From assembly GCA_034769895.1 (NCBI GenBank), contig CM068375.1, positions 257,949,268 to 258,013,267 on the forward strand: DNA of 64,000 bases, written 5' to 3'. The notes under the pieces were generated by a model. The model worked only from the letters and a program-made list of their open reading frames with translations. It was not told the origin of the DNA and made no database searches. Position numbers and translations under genes: made by a program. Below, in pieces: positions 1 through 14,345 of this stretch (position 1 is its first letter; each line of letters starts with the position of its first letter). Source of the stretch: Magicicada septendecula (Eukaryota > Arthropoda > Insecta > Hemiptera > Cicadidae).

Positions 1-3000
1 AATAGCGTATTCTTTTTTATAAGCCTCTATTCGAGAAGATACTTTGTCGTTGAGTTTAAATGTTGTTCCGCTCACAGTGTTACTTACTTTTAAACTTTAA
101 AGCTAATAATCTCAATAGCGTTTTGATTAGTTTATCGATAAGTTTGTGCAAGACACACACACAGCACGAATCTAGCTGCACGGAATATCAATTACTTGTG
201 TAGCACAAGGTTTATCCCGATTGCCTTCCTGCCCCAACTTCGTTAATTTCAAAACATACTTTTTATTTTTCTGCAACTTTTTTCAGTTCCTTTAATTAGC
301 AACAGTACTCAGTTTGTGTTCTAATTTATTTCTTACCGTTTTGTTCCGTATTAAATTACACATTGTGTTTCTTTTATGCAGGTTCTCTTTTCGAGATTTT
401 TATGGTACATATAGATTCCTCTAATTCTATGAACAAACAAACATTTGTCAATCACAGTAACAAACGTTAATAGTCAGAAAACGACGGAGCAAAGATGGGG
501 ATGTCTATTATTAGTTCCACGAATTCAATACGTGTATGGAAACCAAAACAAGAGGCAGTGAAGCAAATTCCAGTTTTATTTACCATTTTTATCCAATTTA
601 CACTTAACTCAAAAAGAATTCTGGTCCCCAAACAATCCAATAACGCACTACTTACAGGCCACAAAAATAATTACGTAATCGGTAAAGTACCTAAATCGTA
701 ATTACTGACGAACAATCACTTCATATCAAGTCACATAGATTACAACACATACAACGTTTAGCCGCCAACACACTCAATGGGAACGCTTTGTCTATTTACG
801 CGTATACATAATATCTTGTTGCGATGAATACAGTGCCATTCGGAACAATTATTCAAACAAAATTCGGAACAAAATTTGATCAAACGGTAAAAGATACTAT
901 TTATTTTTGAGGAACTGCAGAAAGAAAGCCCTTACAATAATATGAAACACCTGAAGAGTTAAGAATAATACTGTATTCTGTTTTATTGCCTTATTTTACT
1001 TTTTCAAGGCCCGTTTCTAAAGAGACCTGTAACATCGTTTGAAAGCCGTCCTTGTGCACAATGCACAAAATCTGATGACAACGTATGGTAAATTGAAAAT
1101 ATACCACATATTTTCTTGTACAAAATGTACAATTTAACGGTAAAGTATGGAAAATAATATGGTAGGTTGCGCTTATCAACATGTCTCTTCCTCTCGTTTT
1201 CCATGGTACCTAAAATCACACGGCGTGCCTCCGTCTCATTTTATGATGGTGTTACAAGTACCACACGTATCCAGAGGAATAAATTATTGAATGCCAGAGA
1301 ATTATTGAAACTTTAACAACACTTTCAGGAAAGGAAACATTCGTATCAGATTGGTTCTAGTTGTATCAAATACACGCTATTACAAGAAATAATAAATGTT
1401 TGCAGTAGAATTACAGTAATTTGAATACAAGTAATTTAAGTCGTGTGACTAAATAACCGTTACCTAGTGAAACGTAGTGAATCGCAAAACAGACAACTCT
1501 ATGGTTACGGCATTATGGCGAGCTCTGTTTGTAGCTGGCAGGAGCAGTGGAACAGTGGAAAATTATTACCTTTCGAGAATTACAGTTGCAGATAGAATAA
1601 TCCACCAATATCTTGAACGCGCAGAAACCGTCATAATGTTCTAAATTACGTAACTCAGACCACCTTTATAACCCTGCTTTACAAAGCTACCCTACGCATG
1701 TTGCCGTAACAAGAGTAAACAACACGGCGCTCATTAAATACCGTGCCACTCGCAGAGCCAAACACGTTATTGAAAGTGTATCATCCTGAAAGCAAGAAGG
1801 AAAATAAACGCGTAGAGTGAAGGGCTACGACTCATCCAACTTATTGAGAAGAAGGTCTTTAATTAAAACAATACCAAAGTATTGTGCAAAGTTTGTTTTG
1901 TTAGATACGTCTAACAACGCCTTGTTTACCCTACGATATTCTACAAAATGTACTAAGAAAAATAGTAGCATTGAGATAAGCGAACGAGGAGACGCAGATA
2001 TTCCTACAGATAATAAGGAAGGTTCAGCATTTCAACATTCAACAGCTGAGAAATTTGTCTTCACCGTTTGATCAAAACTTATTACTTGTGTTCCCGTACG
2101 TTGTAACTACGATAGAGGCCTACAAACATAATGAGCAAAATGTAAATAAGGATTGCGGAACTACTGCTGTTCGTTATATTACCAAATAAAGATTATGGTA
2201 TGGTTTTGGTGTTTGTTGTTTGAAAATCGTCAGTGTTGTTAAAGAAAGATAGGAATCAGATTCTGGCTTGTTGTAAATTAACAAAAAACAATGAAAACGA
2301 ACTTAGCAAAGAATTTTTCACCTGCCTCTCGTGAAGCACTGTTTGAGTTTTTCTTTCCGGCGTCGACAACAGTAAGTTGATTACCTCAATTTGTTGGCAG
2401 TTGTAGTGACAGAAGACGCTTTCTACTGCAAATAAAATGTTGAAATAGCGCTATACCGTATTATAGTTTACAGTGTGTACAAAACTTAATTCAAGTAGAA
2501 GTTTTCCTAAACCACTACTCGATTTACTGCTGCGTCCCACTCTACAGGAAACAGCAAAAGATTTGTGTGGTGTCTATACGAGACCAAATGCCAAACTATG
2601 AAGTTTACCTCTGAGCGTTACTTTATTCTCCCTTACTGCAAAAAATAAATTTATGAAATTTTTCTTACTTCAGACTGTTTTTCTTTTTAAGATAACATTA
2701 GCAAGGCTTGTATATTTTCATTTTACGTCTACTTCATGAACGTTTCTTTAATGTTTGCAGTAAAGTAAAATGTTTCTACAGTCTTTCTGTATTTTACCTA
2801 TGAGTTACTGACATTGTATATAACGTTTAGGTTATAACGTAAAGGATACGCAGTAAAAATATTAAAGAAAATTAAAATACATCGACATTTTATACCTAAA
2901 AACGTAAAGCATTCTATCCAATTCCTAGATGTTTTATACAATGCTCAGGCGTACACTTTGCCGGTAAAATATGTATAGACCTACTATTTTTGTGTACGCA

Positions 3001-3064
3001 GACAGAGAGTTATAGTCAGTACGCAGAATACAAAATTTTGTTTCCCTTCTAAGTCTGTTTCTTT
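1..3064. other. Anonymous AT-rich DNA
   Basis: I see no gene, RNA or recognisable element. The open frames are short (at most 84 codons), lack family motifs and look like chance frames in AT-rich sequence. Confidence 0.5.
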
Positions 3065-3102
3065 TTCTTCTTCTTCTTCTTCTTCTTCTTCTTCTTCTTC
3101 TT

Positions 3103-3133
<31 letters not shown>

Positions 3134-3158
3134 TTATTATTATTATTATTATTATTAT
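3065..3158. repeat. (TTC)n/(TTA)n compound microsatellite
   Basis: About 22 TTC triplets run directly into about 9 TTA triplets, followed by pyrimidine-rich sequence to about 3230. The poly-Arg and poly-Ile frames across it are artefacts of the repeat. Confidence 0.95.
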
Positions 3159-3621
3159 CTTCTTATCTTCTCTACGTTGTTGTTCTCCTTCTTCTTTTCC
3201 TTCTTTTTCTCTCAATTTTTATTTTCTTTCTCTTTCATTACTGTCTTTAACAGATACATAGCATTTTTTATATGCCTCTTTCGACGTCATCAACACATAT
3301 CTGTATTAGCACAGTTAAATAAACTTTTCTTGTGCATTCCCATCATTGTACGCGTTGCCCCCTGCGGTTGCACATGGACATTAAATATTACAGACACGTT
3401 AACGATAATCAAAAACACAAATTTCAGTAGCATACAGGAACGCTAGTAGCCTAAATACAGGAACGCGAGTATTTAACCCTTCATAAGATACGATATTCTT
3501 CAACAGTAATGTATAATATACGATGTTCATACACGTGCTCTAGGTGCTGACTTTGATCCATTTTGTTAACTAAAATAAGTTTTTGAAATAACTTGTTTCA
3601 TGACCATTTTGTCTATAATAA

Positions 3622-3762
3622 ATGATAAGGTTCTATCCATTCAAATTTGTTCACTTTCCGTTGCAGGTTCCTGAGTACTGTGAAGAAGAAGACTTGTTGG
3701 ATGTTGCCCTCAAACAGACATTGGTTGAAAATGTTTTTATAACATCTTCTTTGATGAAATAA
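3622..3762 (+). other. Weak candidate terminal exon or short ORF
   Basis: A pyrimidine-rich stretch ending TTGCAG (3661-3666) precedes 31 open codons that are acidic and better balanced than the surroundings (starting VPEYCEEEDLLD, stop at 3760). An AATAAA overlaps the stop. This would fit a last coding exon with acceptor at 3666. However, the frame also stays open upstream to an ATG at 3622, so a 47-codon chance ORF explains it equally well. I recognise no protein family. Confidence 0.2.
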
Positions 3763-6409
<2,647 letters not shown>

Positions 6410-6455
6410 AACCAGACGTTTCGGCAATGCCATCGACTTCCATCATCAGTGAAAA
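6410..6455 (-). ncRNA. Hammerhead-like motif
   Basis: On the minus strand, CTGATGA (6443-6449) is followed by a GGC/GCC-containing segment and then GAAAC (6418-6422) and GTC. This is the order of the conserved hammerhead core: CUGANGA, stem II, GAAA, NUH. Stem I pairing is poor (about 3 bp including a wobble) and stem III is minimal. Such minimal motifs are known in the terminal repeats of Penelope-like elements. No endonuclease is visible beside it, so its parent element is uncertain. Confidence 0.45.
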
Positions 6456-7759
6456 TCGAGTGCGATAACGTGAGGTGGTATACGTTAGTGACCACAGTAC
6501 TGTGGTTAAGGCTGAAGCAGTAAGTAGAAAGAAGTAGTTTCTATGGTAATATTTCATTTCGAAAATGATTTTAAATATAAATCTTAGAACATGGAAGTCA
6601 TGTATGGTTCTCCATACCGATATTTTATAATCTGTGATACAATGACGCCATTTTTTCAGTACACATGCCAAAACAAAATATTTCTCCTATACTTCGCCTA
6701 CAATAAATTGTTTCAATGTACATAAACGCTTTTGCGCCACAATTCTGTTGACTACCATTATTGACCATTCAGTGCACAGTTGACCATTCATGGCATTTTG
6801 GTTACAGTTGACTCTACAGTGTCTCCAATACAGCATCGTAACCACCTTAATAGGCTTTCTTCATCGCTGCATCCGTTAGTTCATGCCTCTACTAAATCAA
6901 GATAAAATGGCTGAAACTAAACACTGATTTAACATGTTGTAATGCTGTTTCCAAAAGATAGTGTAGCAGTCATTCCTCAAGTTTGCTCCTAGCCCAAGTA
7001 ATTTAGTCGTTTTTGGGAGGTTAATTCGGAAAAAATAGAATAAGATGGCATTGCTGGAATAAATAAAAAATGAAGTACTTTAGCACTTACTAAACGTTGC
7101 GCAAAACATTCTTTGAAAAATTTTCCTAAATTAGAATGAAAATGTCATAAAATTTAAGAAGTTTTACATAATTTTTGATAATTTGAGGAGTCTCTCATTC
7201 TATTTGGAGTAACTTTACCTAAGACGACATTTTTTGAAAAAGCACTGTCTTTCTACTTTTTTCACGCCTCCATTTCGTGTTGATATGCGGTAAAGCAACA
7301 CAAACCGAACAAAAATTAATTCACACAAATATTATTTGATCGCTTTTAAAACGAGGTTTGCTGCATTTGTGTATCATTAAAATGGACACGTGTATGGTCT
7401 AATTACCGGTACTGAAAAAGTAATTTTGTCATAAGTCGTTATCTTGATATATGTTACCCCTGGTATTGTATAAATGTAAATATTTACAAAATTCAGTGCA
7501 AGTTGCTGTTTAATACTTTCTTTATTCTTTATTAAGACATATAGGTACGTTCACTGAACTGCAGAAATCTCCCATTTTTCTTCAAAGAATGACATTTATT
7601 ATTGAATAAATTTTGATATTAGATCGTTCTTCAATTATCAGAAAAACTACAAAAATCCCTATTATTCTACTATTTTTAGTTTAGTAAAGTAACAATTACA
7701 GAGAAATTATACAATAAACGTTAAAACTCCAAATATTTGTGTTGAAATTCCTTCTAGTT
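6456..7759. other. Anonymous AT-rich DNA
   Basis: No feature supported. The 136-codon minus frame spanning 6261-6671 covers the hammerhead-like motif and shows no protein family signature. Confidence 0.4.
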
Positions 7760-8405
7760 TGAGACTCGGCTAGATTTTTACAATTTTTCAAATTCATGAC
7801 GCCATTTTTGAGCCCTGGGTTAAAAACGTTTTTAATTTTATAAGCTGTATACTATATTCAGATTTTTGTTAAAATTTTTTTTAATTTGGTATCACAAATG
7901 GAATTTGGATTCCATAAAACTTTTGCACCAATTTTTTGGGCTTTGGCGTCTCAAATTTGTGGTAGTTCCAAAAATTAACACATCATTCAGATTTTAGATA
8001 AAATTCTTTTTAGTCTGATTGTCAACATGAATTTTTGTCATTTAATCGAAATTTCCATCTAATCTTCGGCCCCGGCGTTTCAAACGTTCCTAATTTTAAA
8101 AAATGTATACTGAATTCATATCTTGGTTAACATTTCCTCAACCCCACATGGACTTTATCGATTTTTGAAAATTTGGACCCCCTTACATTTGTACCTCCTG
8201 CCGCCCTATTTTGGTGAGGATCAACCTCAAAAACAATATGGTTATGTAGAGTAAAAGTGTGGACCAGTATGTCAAGTTTCACGAAAATGGGTTTGCGTGT
8301 TCATCAATTATCGTAAGACATACGACCCCAAAAGATAGACAGACAGACAAGTGCCAAACGATCAAGTCAAAACTGAGAACTCGCTTCGCTTGCTCAAATA
8401 ATGAA
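7760..8405 (+). repeat. Dispersed repeat with internal degenerate tandem units
   Basis: Three or four diverged segments share a pattern: TTTTATAA, then GTATACT-like, then ATTCAGATTTT, then TTAAAATTT with TTTAATTTG. They lead into a more conserved tail with GACAGACAGACAAG and a CTCGCTTCGCTTGCTC-type run (8335-8396). A second, inverted copy sits at 8998-9400, which supports a dispersed element. No coding capacity seen. Class unknown. Confidence 0.55.
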
Positions 8406-8997
8406 TGAGTAACATATTGTATCGCTATCTTTAGCGCTATTGTACTGGTATTAACAATCAAATTTATTAATTTGTTTGTGTCTAATAATAAAGGTATTCC
8501 GTTGAAAACGGTGAGCAAGTTCAGGGAGCGTACTAGTCAATGGACGCCCAACAATCTAGTCGCGATTGACTGTATGATGTACTGAAGTGTACAAGTGTAT
8601 ATGAGCATAGAAATTACCTAATACGCACGCCTGGCCTGTTAAAATGCGAAAGTAAAATTTAGTGTAGAGTATTCGTGTAGGTGTGGCACTTAATGCGTGG
8701 GAGGCAGCACCTTTATAATGATCTGAATAAGACTTTACACCGGAAGGTGAATATGCCTTTATTGCACGTGTTTGAATGGCATCTACAGCCAATGTTCAGT
8801 TCACGTCTGCGTACGTTATCAAGGCGCTAAGTAAGTTATTTTCATATTGAAGTGTGCGTATGTGATTACACTGTGAATAGTGATGTGTAAATAGAATCAC
8901 GAAATTGTGAGTTGATCAGGAAGGCAGGATACGTCTTTTCCGATTGCCTAAGCTTATTACTTTGACAGTTTATTATGTACTATTATTTAGTTTATAC
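8406..8997. other. No recognisable feature
   Basis: Two short minus frames (8279-8518 and 8556-8792) were inspected. Neither has motifs I can assign. This is the spacer between the two inverted dispersed-repeat copies. Confidence 0.35.
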
Positions 8998-9400
8998 TTC
9001 TTTATTGAACGAGCGTAGTGAGTCATCAGTTTTAACTCGACCGTTTAGCATTTCCCTGCCTGTCTGTTTGGGATATGTCTCGCGATAGCTTTTAAACACA
9101 TCAAACGATATTCGTGAAACTATGGTATGCGTGTCTATGCGTACTTTTACGCTACAGACACTTATTATGTTCATATAGATCCCACCAATAATAGAGGGGC
9201 AGAGGCAAAAACGTGAGGGGGTCGAAGTTGTGAAAAAAAATCAAAAAAGCCCATGTAGGATATCAAATTAAAGAGAATTTTAACAAAAATCATAATGCAC
9301 TGTTCATTTTATAAAATTTCAAAATTTTTGAATGTCAGGTTCAAAAAGTCTTATTTTTTTTTACAAAATCCCAGAAATTCATATGGGCATGAATATCTTG
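8998..9400 (-). repeat. Inverted second copy of the 7.76-8.4 kb repeat
   Basis: Read on the minus strand, the unit with TTTTGTTAAAATT and TTTAATTTGATATCC (about 9255-9300) matches 7873-7895, followed by a CTGTCTG/ACGAGCG-type tail near 9005-9070 matching 8335-8396. Identity is moderate and patchy, so the copies are old. Confidence 0.5.
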
Positions 9401-11070
9401 CCTATTGTAGGCGCATTAGTTAAAAACAAGACGTATCCAACCACATTATGCAGCTGCAGATTGTAAAACAATAGTTCATACTAACATACTTATACTAACA
9501 TACTTGTATTTTTGTACGGTCATTAACATCTGCGTCAAATAGAAATTGCCACTTGTTATTACAATCCGTTAACGCGTCGGTTTTTAAATAAATTTTCTAA
9601 AGGAATTAAAAACATGCATCGAAATAATTGATTCTTCATCAAAGTGCAGCTAAGGAGTTCGTGATTTACAGACTACCCAGAAAGCAAACATAGATAACAG
9701 TGACGAAAATAATAATAATAAAATTAAGAAAAAGAACATGTACAATCACAAACGACGGTATAAAGAAATTTAAAAATCCCATCAAAGTTCAGATAATAGT
9801 ATAACGTGCAAAAGAACAACAGGATACAAAACAAAAATAAAAGGCACACAACAATGACAGTCTGAACAATAGTGTTTACAAAATTGAATGTAAGGATTAC
9901 AACAAATTTTATAGGTAATGACAAAAAAAAACAATTAAAAATACTACAATGAACATAACATGAAACCGAACATTTAGTTTTCTAATTTAACAACACGTGC
10001 AATTAATACAGGACATGAATTTCCAGACATTAAAAACGTGACACTAAACATATACCATATAATGGCACTGTAAAGAGTACTTTTTAAAAAACCTATTTAT
10101 ATGCAAACTTAAATTACAAAATAAGTTAAGACCTGAAAAAATTCAAACCAATACGAGTACAGTACAACAGGACACAATTTGTTAAAAAACTAAATATCGG
10201 ACACGGATACAATACAGAACATCCGCCACATCCAATCACAACAATGTAGCTAAAGCAACCGCACTATTAGCATTTAACAACAAGAACTAGTCCAATCATA
10301 AATGTTTTATCAGTAAACGGATAAGTGTGGCTGACGAGCATAAGGTACGATGCTTGAAACCTACCCATGCAAGAAAAAAAAAATGTTGACAGTACTTTTA
10401 AGCAAAATTGATGAATTAATAGTCAAAATTTTAATTGTACCAAGCTACGAAATATATATATGTAGAGGTGTGTGTGTGTGTGTGTGTGTGTTTACAATAA
10501 TATTATATATAGTAATATACGTGGCATAATATTTTGTAATAGGAGCAATATTAGGCTATTTGTATTAATTATTTTTTTAGTAGATGGAAAAACCTTCCTG
10601 GCAGGTGGCCACGCTGACTTGTAGTGTAGAATGTCTACCCACTAAAATACCATCTTTCTCCACGATACGCCAAGCCGGGACCGCTTTCGCATTTCTTCGG
10701 ACTGGAGCGTGCATGTTTACCTCAAAGACCTACCGTCTATGACGGCCGATCCCATCTTACTATCAAGGATCGAACAAATATCCTTCGTCTTTCTAACGAC
10801 GCAGGATGCACTCTACGTACACTGCGATTGCTTCCCACTTGCCTTCACTCTGAAGCATCAAGTCGACAATACTATCACGACTAAAACTTCCAATCGTTGA
10901 ACTGAGGTTCAGACAGTCATCCTAAAAACGTAAACACACGAGAAAAGTGTGAAAACACTGGCGCCAACAGCAGCTTTCTCTAACTCGGCAAAGGCCTGCC
11001 AATATTGGCCACTACTCTACTAAGGGAAGCACTCATCAACACATTCGATTTATCCCACGGTATCAGGATT
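9401..11070. other. AT-rich DNA with a short (GT)n tract
   Basis: Contains a (GT)11 tract at 10468-10490 next to (AT)n, and a direct repeat of 'actaacatactt' near 9480-9505. The 63-codon frame at 10709-10900 sits in a more GC-balanced stretch (10590-11040) that might belong to an unrecognised element, but I cannot assign it. Confidence 0.4.
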
Positions 11071-11071
11071 A

Positions 11072-11121
<50 letters not shown>
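11071..11121. repeat. (ATT)n microsatellite
   Basis: About 16 consecutive ATT/TTA triplets. Confidence 0.95.
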
Positions 11122-11122
<1 letters not shown>

Positions 11123-11189
11123 CTTCTTCTTGTCAGTTCTTGTCATCGCGACAATAATCCCAATCAATCTGCTGGCACAGGAACGGTAA

Positions 11190-11696
11190 CTGGTTTACAA
11201 GAGGAAGGCCCAAGTAGATACTGTAAAAGCTCACAAGGAGGCCAGGGCCCGTACTATAGCTCAGTTGCAGGAAAGATGGACCAGTGCCACGAAGGGAAGA
11301 TGGACCACTAAGCTCATAAAAGAGTTAGCTGAGTGGATTGGCCGCAAACATGGCGAGATTATTTATTTCATAACGCAGTTTCTAACTGGCCACGGCCTGT
11401 TCCGGGCTTACCTATATAGGATGGGGAAAGTATACAGACCAGACTGCATTTTCTGTAAACAGAAATTAGACGATGCAAATCACACGTTTTTCACCTGTGA
11501 TAGATGGAAAGAGGAGAGGCAAACCCTGGAAAATGTAGTGGGACACATCTAGCCCAAAAATATCATCGGAATAATGCTGGAGAGTGAAAACCATAGGGAG
11601 CAGGTAGCAGCCTACATAGAGAAGGTACTAAGGCAAAAGAAGGAAGCCGAAGATGATCTTGCTAGGGCCGTTGACAGAATAGCAGAAAACAGGTAA
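11190..11696 (+). pseudogene. Reverse transcriptase C-terminal domain (R1-like), one nonsense codon
   Basis: This is the thumb/C-terminal portion downstream of the polymerase domain. Seen directly: GRWTTKLI, a conserved FLTGHGLFRAYL block, and a Cys-Cys-His-Cys zinc-binding signature (CIFC, then DDANHTFFTC) typical of R1-type elements. The frame opens near 11190 without a start codon, so this is an internal fragment. One in-frame TAG at 11550-11552 interrupts it; the frame then continues for 47 codons to TAA at 11694. The rest of the ORF being open suggests a fairly young insertion with a single disabling point change. It carries no polymerase active site and cannot act alone. Confidence 0.8.
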
Positions 11697-11912
11697 TGTG
11701 GACCCGCTGAAGGTTTAAAACAGATGAACGTCCACAGAACAAAGTACAAATGGCACCACCTTGAAGTATTGCGAACGGTGAGTCCCGAGGTGGATCCATG
11801 CCGTGGATAACAGGGTTTGTGGTTTTGGTGGGTGCGAGTCCCACACACCGTAGAAGTGCGGACCCTCCTGCGGCGAACATTAGTTTTCCACAGTCTACCT
11901 CGTAAAAAAAAA
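11190..11912 (+). mobile_element. R1-clade non-LTR retrotransposon, 3' end
   Basis: The 3' end of a 5'-truncated non-LTR retrotransposon: the last ~169 codons of the reverse transcriptase ORF (11190-11696), a ~200-bp 3' UTR that contains GGTGGATCCATGCCG, and a short A-tract at 11903-11912. The protein context places it in or near the R1 clade. No target duplication could be defined because the 5' truncation point is unclear. Confidence 0.75.
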
Positions 11913-12547
11913 TATTATTATTATTAATATAGGGATCGATATGACTGGATTTATTTTGTTTCAAAACGTTAAGAATCTCCTGTTTCTTAAGGGAAACATG
12001 TGTTATAAAGGTACGTGTTTATAAATACGTGAGATTACTACTAACCCCTCACTCTTTGCTATCTTCAGTAAATTGTTTTGTAAATAATTTCGAAGCAACC
12101 AAATTAAATTTGTAAGAATAAAGGGATTTGTAGGGCAAACAGCAACAAACAAAAGTAAAAATGAATACAGTAATAATTAATACAACAGCAAACGCTTGAA
12201 GACAATGAGGAATACAAAGAAAATAATTGATAACGCTCACAGTAGGAAAGGAATTTTCAATGAAGCAGTGTAACAGATTGCAAGCACGTTTCGCAACAAT
12301 TTAATCCGCTCGTCACAGAGTAACAACACATACTTGCTGAAGTCACAGACTATACGATATTGTAACACATGTTCTTCAGTAAACAGAAAACGAAGATTAC
12401 ACTATTAAACCAATAAAAAGGCTAGAATTTTTCAATTGATTAGAACATTAATGAGTCTACAAACGCTGTTTTTTTCTTTAGGACTTTGCCTCAGTCCTGT
12501 TACATTATGAATATAATACTGTGATTGTTACTGTGACGTCATAGTAA
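11913..12547. other. No recognisable feature
   Basis: AT-rich sequence after the R1 poly-A. Short ORFs only, no motifs. Confidence 0.4.
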
Positions 12548-12700
12548 TCTATATACATAAAACTCAAAGTCTGAGGATTTATTTGTATTGAATACAAATA
12601 CACACCGTACACCGATTGTCATCAAATTTTTTACAGATAACCTGATTACGACTTTAGAAGTACGTAAAAGTCAAAAACTCGTGTTGATGAAAACGAGAGG
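12548..12700 (+). mobile_element. Helitron-like 5' terminus
   Basis: The sequence starts TCTATATACATAAAA directly after an A (A^T target junction), followed by a segment with ACACCGATTGTCATCAAATTTTTTACAG. This arrangement resembles 5' ends of many insect Helitrons and their non-autonomous derivatives, which begin with TC and insert between A and T. I could not locate a convincing 3' hairpin with CTRR, so the extent is unknown. A small GTCAC...GTGAC hairpin near 13000-13020 is a possible but unconvincing end. Class assignment is from memory of the family consensus. Confidence 0.4.
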
Positions 12701-13210
12701 TAAAATTTATTTTATCTAAAATTCATTAGATTTCAGAATTTACCTTAACTAAAAGAATTTAAATTCTAAAATTCTACTTTCTGTTAGATAATCTAAAATA
12801 TTAAAACGCCTTTGCCTGCACAACGTCAAATCCACCTCATTTGTATCTCCAGTTCCATTATTTTTTCATGTCAACTTGTTAGACATAAAACACGCATGTC
12901 TTGCATACATGGAAGAATTTATAGATGTGCTTATTATCCTTTAATTCGTGATGCACTTCCTTATCTCCGTTACAGACTTATGTATACGCATGTACCATGT
13001 CACGTGTAGACCATGTGACGTTTTTACGTATTGCGTAATCAGGGAGTTCAAAATTTAACTCTGGATTTTTATTTTGATACTTGTGTATATCATACTTTGA
13101 TATTTAAATTGTATATCGTTGGCTGTCACGGCCGAAGCCAACATTATAATAAAAATAAGAATAAAATAGAAACCGGACTTTTGTGCCGTAGTCAATTGGT
13201 TGAGTTGTTA

Positions 13211-13256
13211 TTTCTAAAGGTTTCGGCCACATTCCGGAGGCCATCTTCAATAGAAA
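13211..13256 (-). ncRNA. Compact hammerhead-like motif
   Basis: On the minus strand the order is: stem I strand TTTCTA, core TTGAAGA (canonical CTGAAGA with C to T), stem II GGCC...GGCC, core GAAAC (13220-13224), CTT as a permissible NUH cleavage triplet, then stem I strand TAGAAA. The 6-bp stem I pairing is perfect and immediately abuts both core segments, as in a type I hammerhead. The C-to-T change in the core would be expected to cripple cleavage. No Penelope coding sequence is visible nearby. Confidence 0.5.
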
Positions 13257-14116
13257 CGAACTTTTGCCAAACTGAACGCACCTCACTTTGGAGGAGTAAG
13301 GAAAAATTTTATAATTAGGATATAGTACATTTGTGTTATGTAAATTGCGTAATAAAACATTCTGATGTTTTACCACTAGAGGTAAATATTGACCCATAGA
13401 GGTACAAATAAATGTTATAAATTTTTCTAGTATAAAATATATTTTGTTTCAAGAATAATTTTATGTCTTATGCTGTGACGGCTACCTAAACAGCGAAATA
13501 TATCAATAGCGTAATTATAAGAAATAACATTCTGGCAGCAACTAATAACTCCTTAAATATGACGTGTTGCTAACACACTCTAATGTATTTTCTAGCCATT
13601 ATAAAATTATTTTTTAATGTTATCAATCGCTTTGAATGGGACATACCTGAATGCAGACATAACTAGCTCCCAGACAGCGTGTTTGTTGATAGCGTCGTTG
13701 ATGATATTAAGTTTGTATTTATTTTATTGCGACTTGCTAAACTTAATTGACATACAAAGTTATTATTGATTATGGTGATTAGGCATAATGGTTAACGGAT
13801 TAAGAAGTCTCAAATCAGTGTGGGTTGTATATAAGTCACTAACATACCTGGTGATTATTTTACAAACTCTGGTGTTAATTCCACTACTGAAGGGCCTACA
13901 GACTTCTCACGTAACACACATCATCACTTATCTTCCCGGCCATACAACCATCTCGTCAAGAACTGTTTATTCCCCACGTCAAGTTTGCCTGATATTTGGT
14001 CACCTGAATGAGAGGTGATCATATCATATTATATGAGGATCGTATAATCATTATACCGACGGAGGGTCTTGGGCTAAGCGTTTATAGCCATCTAGTTCTT
14101 CTAATCTTGGCTTCTG
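13257..14116. other. No recognisable feature
   Basis: AT-rich, no supported gene. The 97-codon minus frame at 13104-13397 simply crosses the hammerhead-like motif. Confidence 0.4.
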
Positions 14117-14345
14117 TCACCACGTCTGGTTCCATGTACAATTCCCAGTTTTCCTTTTTCTTCTACCCTCCCTTACGCACCAATCCAAATATTCTCTTAC
14201 CACCTTACTTTCAAATAGCATAATTGTCCTTATCGCCCTTCGGCTCAGTCTCCACATATCCTCTCCACACAGCAATACTGGCCTGATTATGGATTTATAG
14301 AGTATCATCATAGTGTTTGTTATCATGAATTTTGTGTTTCTGTAG
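14117..14345 (-). pseudogene. Non-LTR reverse transcriptase fragment
   Basis: The minus strand encodes ILYKSIIRPVLLCGEDMW followed by an LxxFExKVVRE-like stretch. This matches the well-known YKTLIRPVLLYGSETW block at the C-terminal side of RT in many non-LTR elements. The frame is open for about 76 codons, upstream to RNTKF near 14345. The active-site YADD region and both ends are missing. Clade cannot be set from this short piece. Confidence 0.7.

Noticed and set aside
2934..3446. Arg-rich and hydrophobic ORFs near 3.1 kb
   Set aside because: Driven by the TTC/TTA repeat and pyrimidine-rich flank.
8556..8792. 78-codon minus-strand ORF that looked faintly like a non-LTR RT C-terminus
   Set aside because: No conserved block could be matched convincingly.
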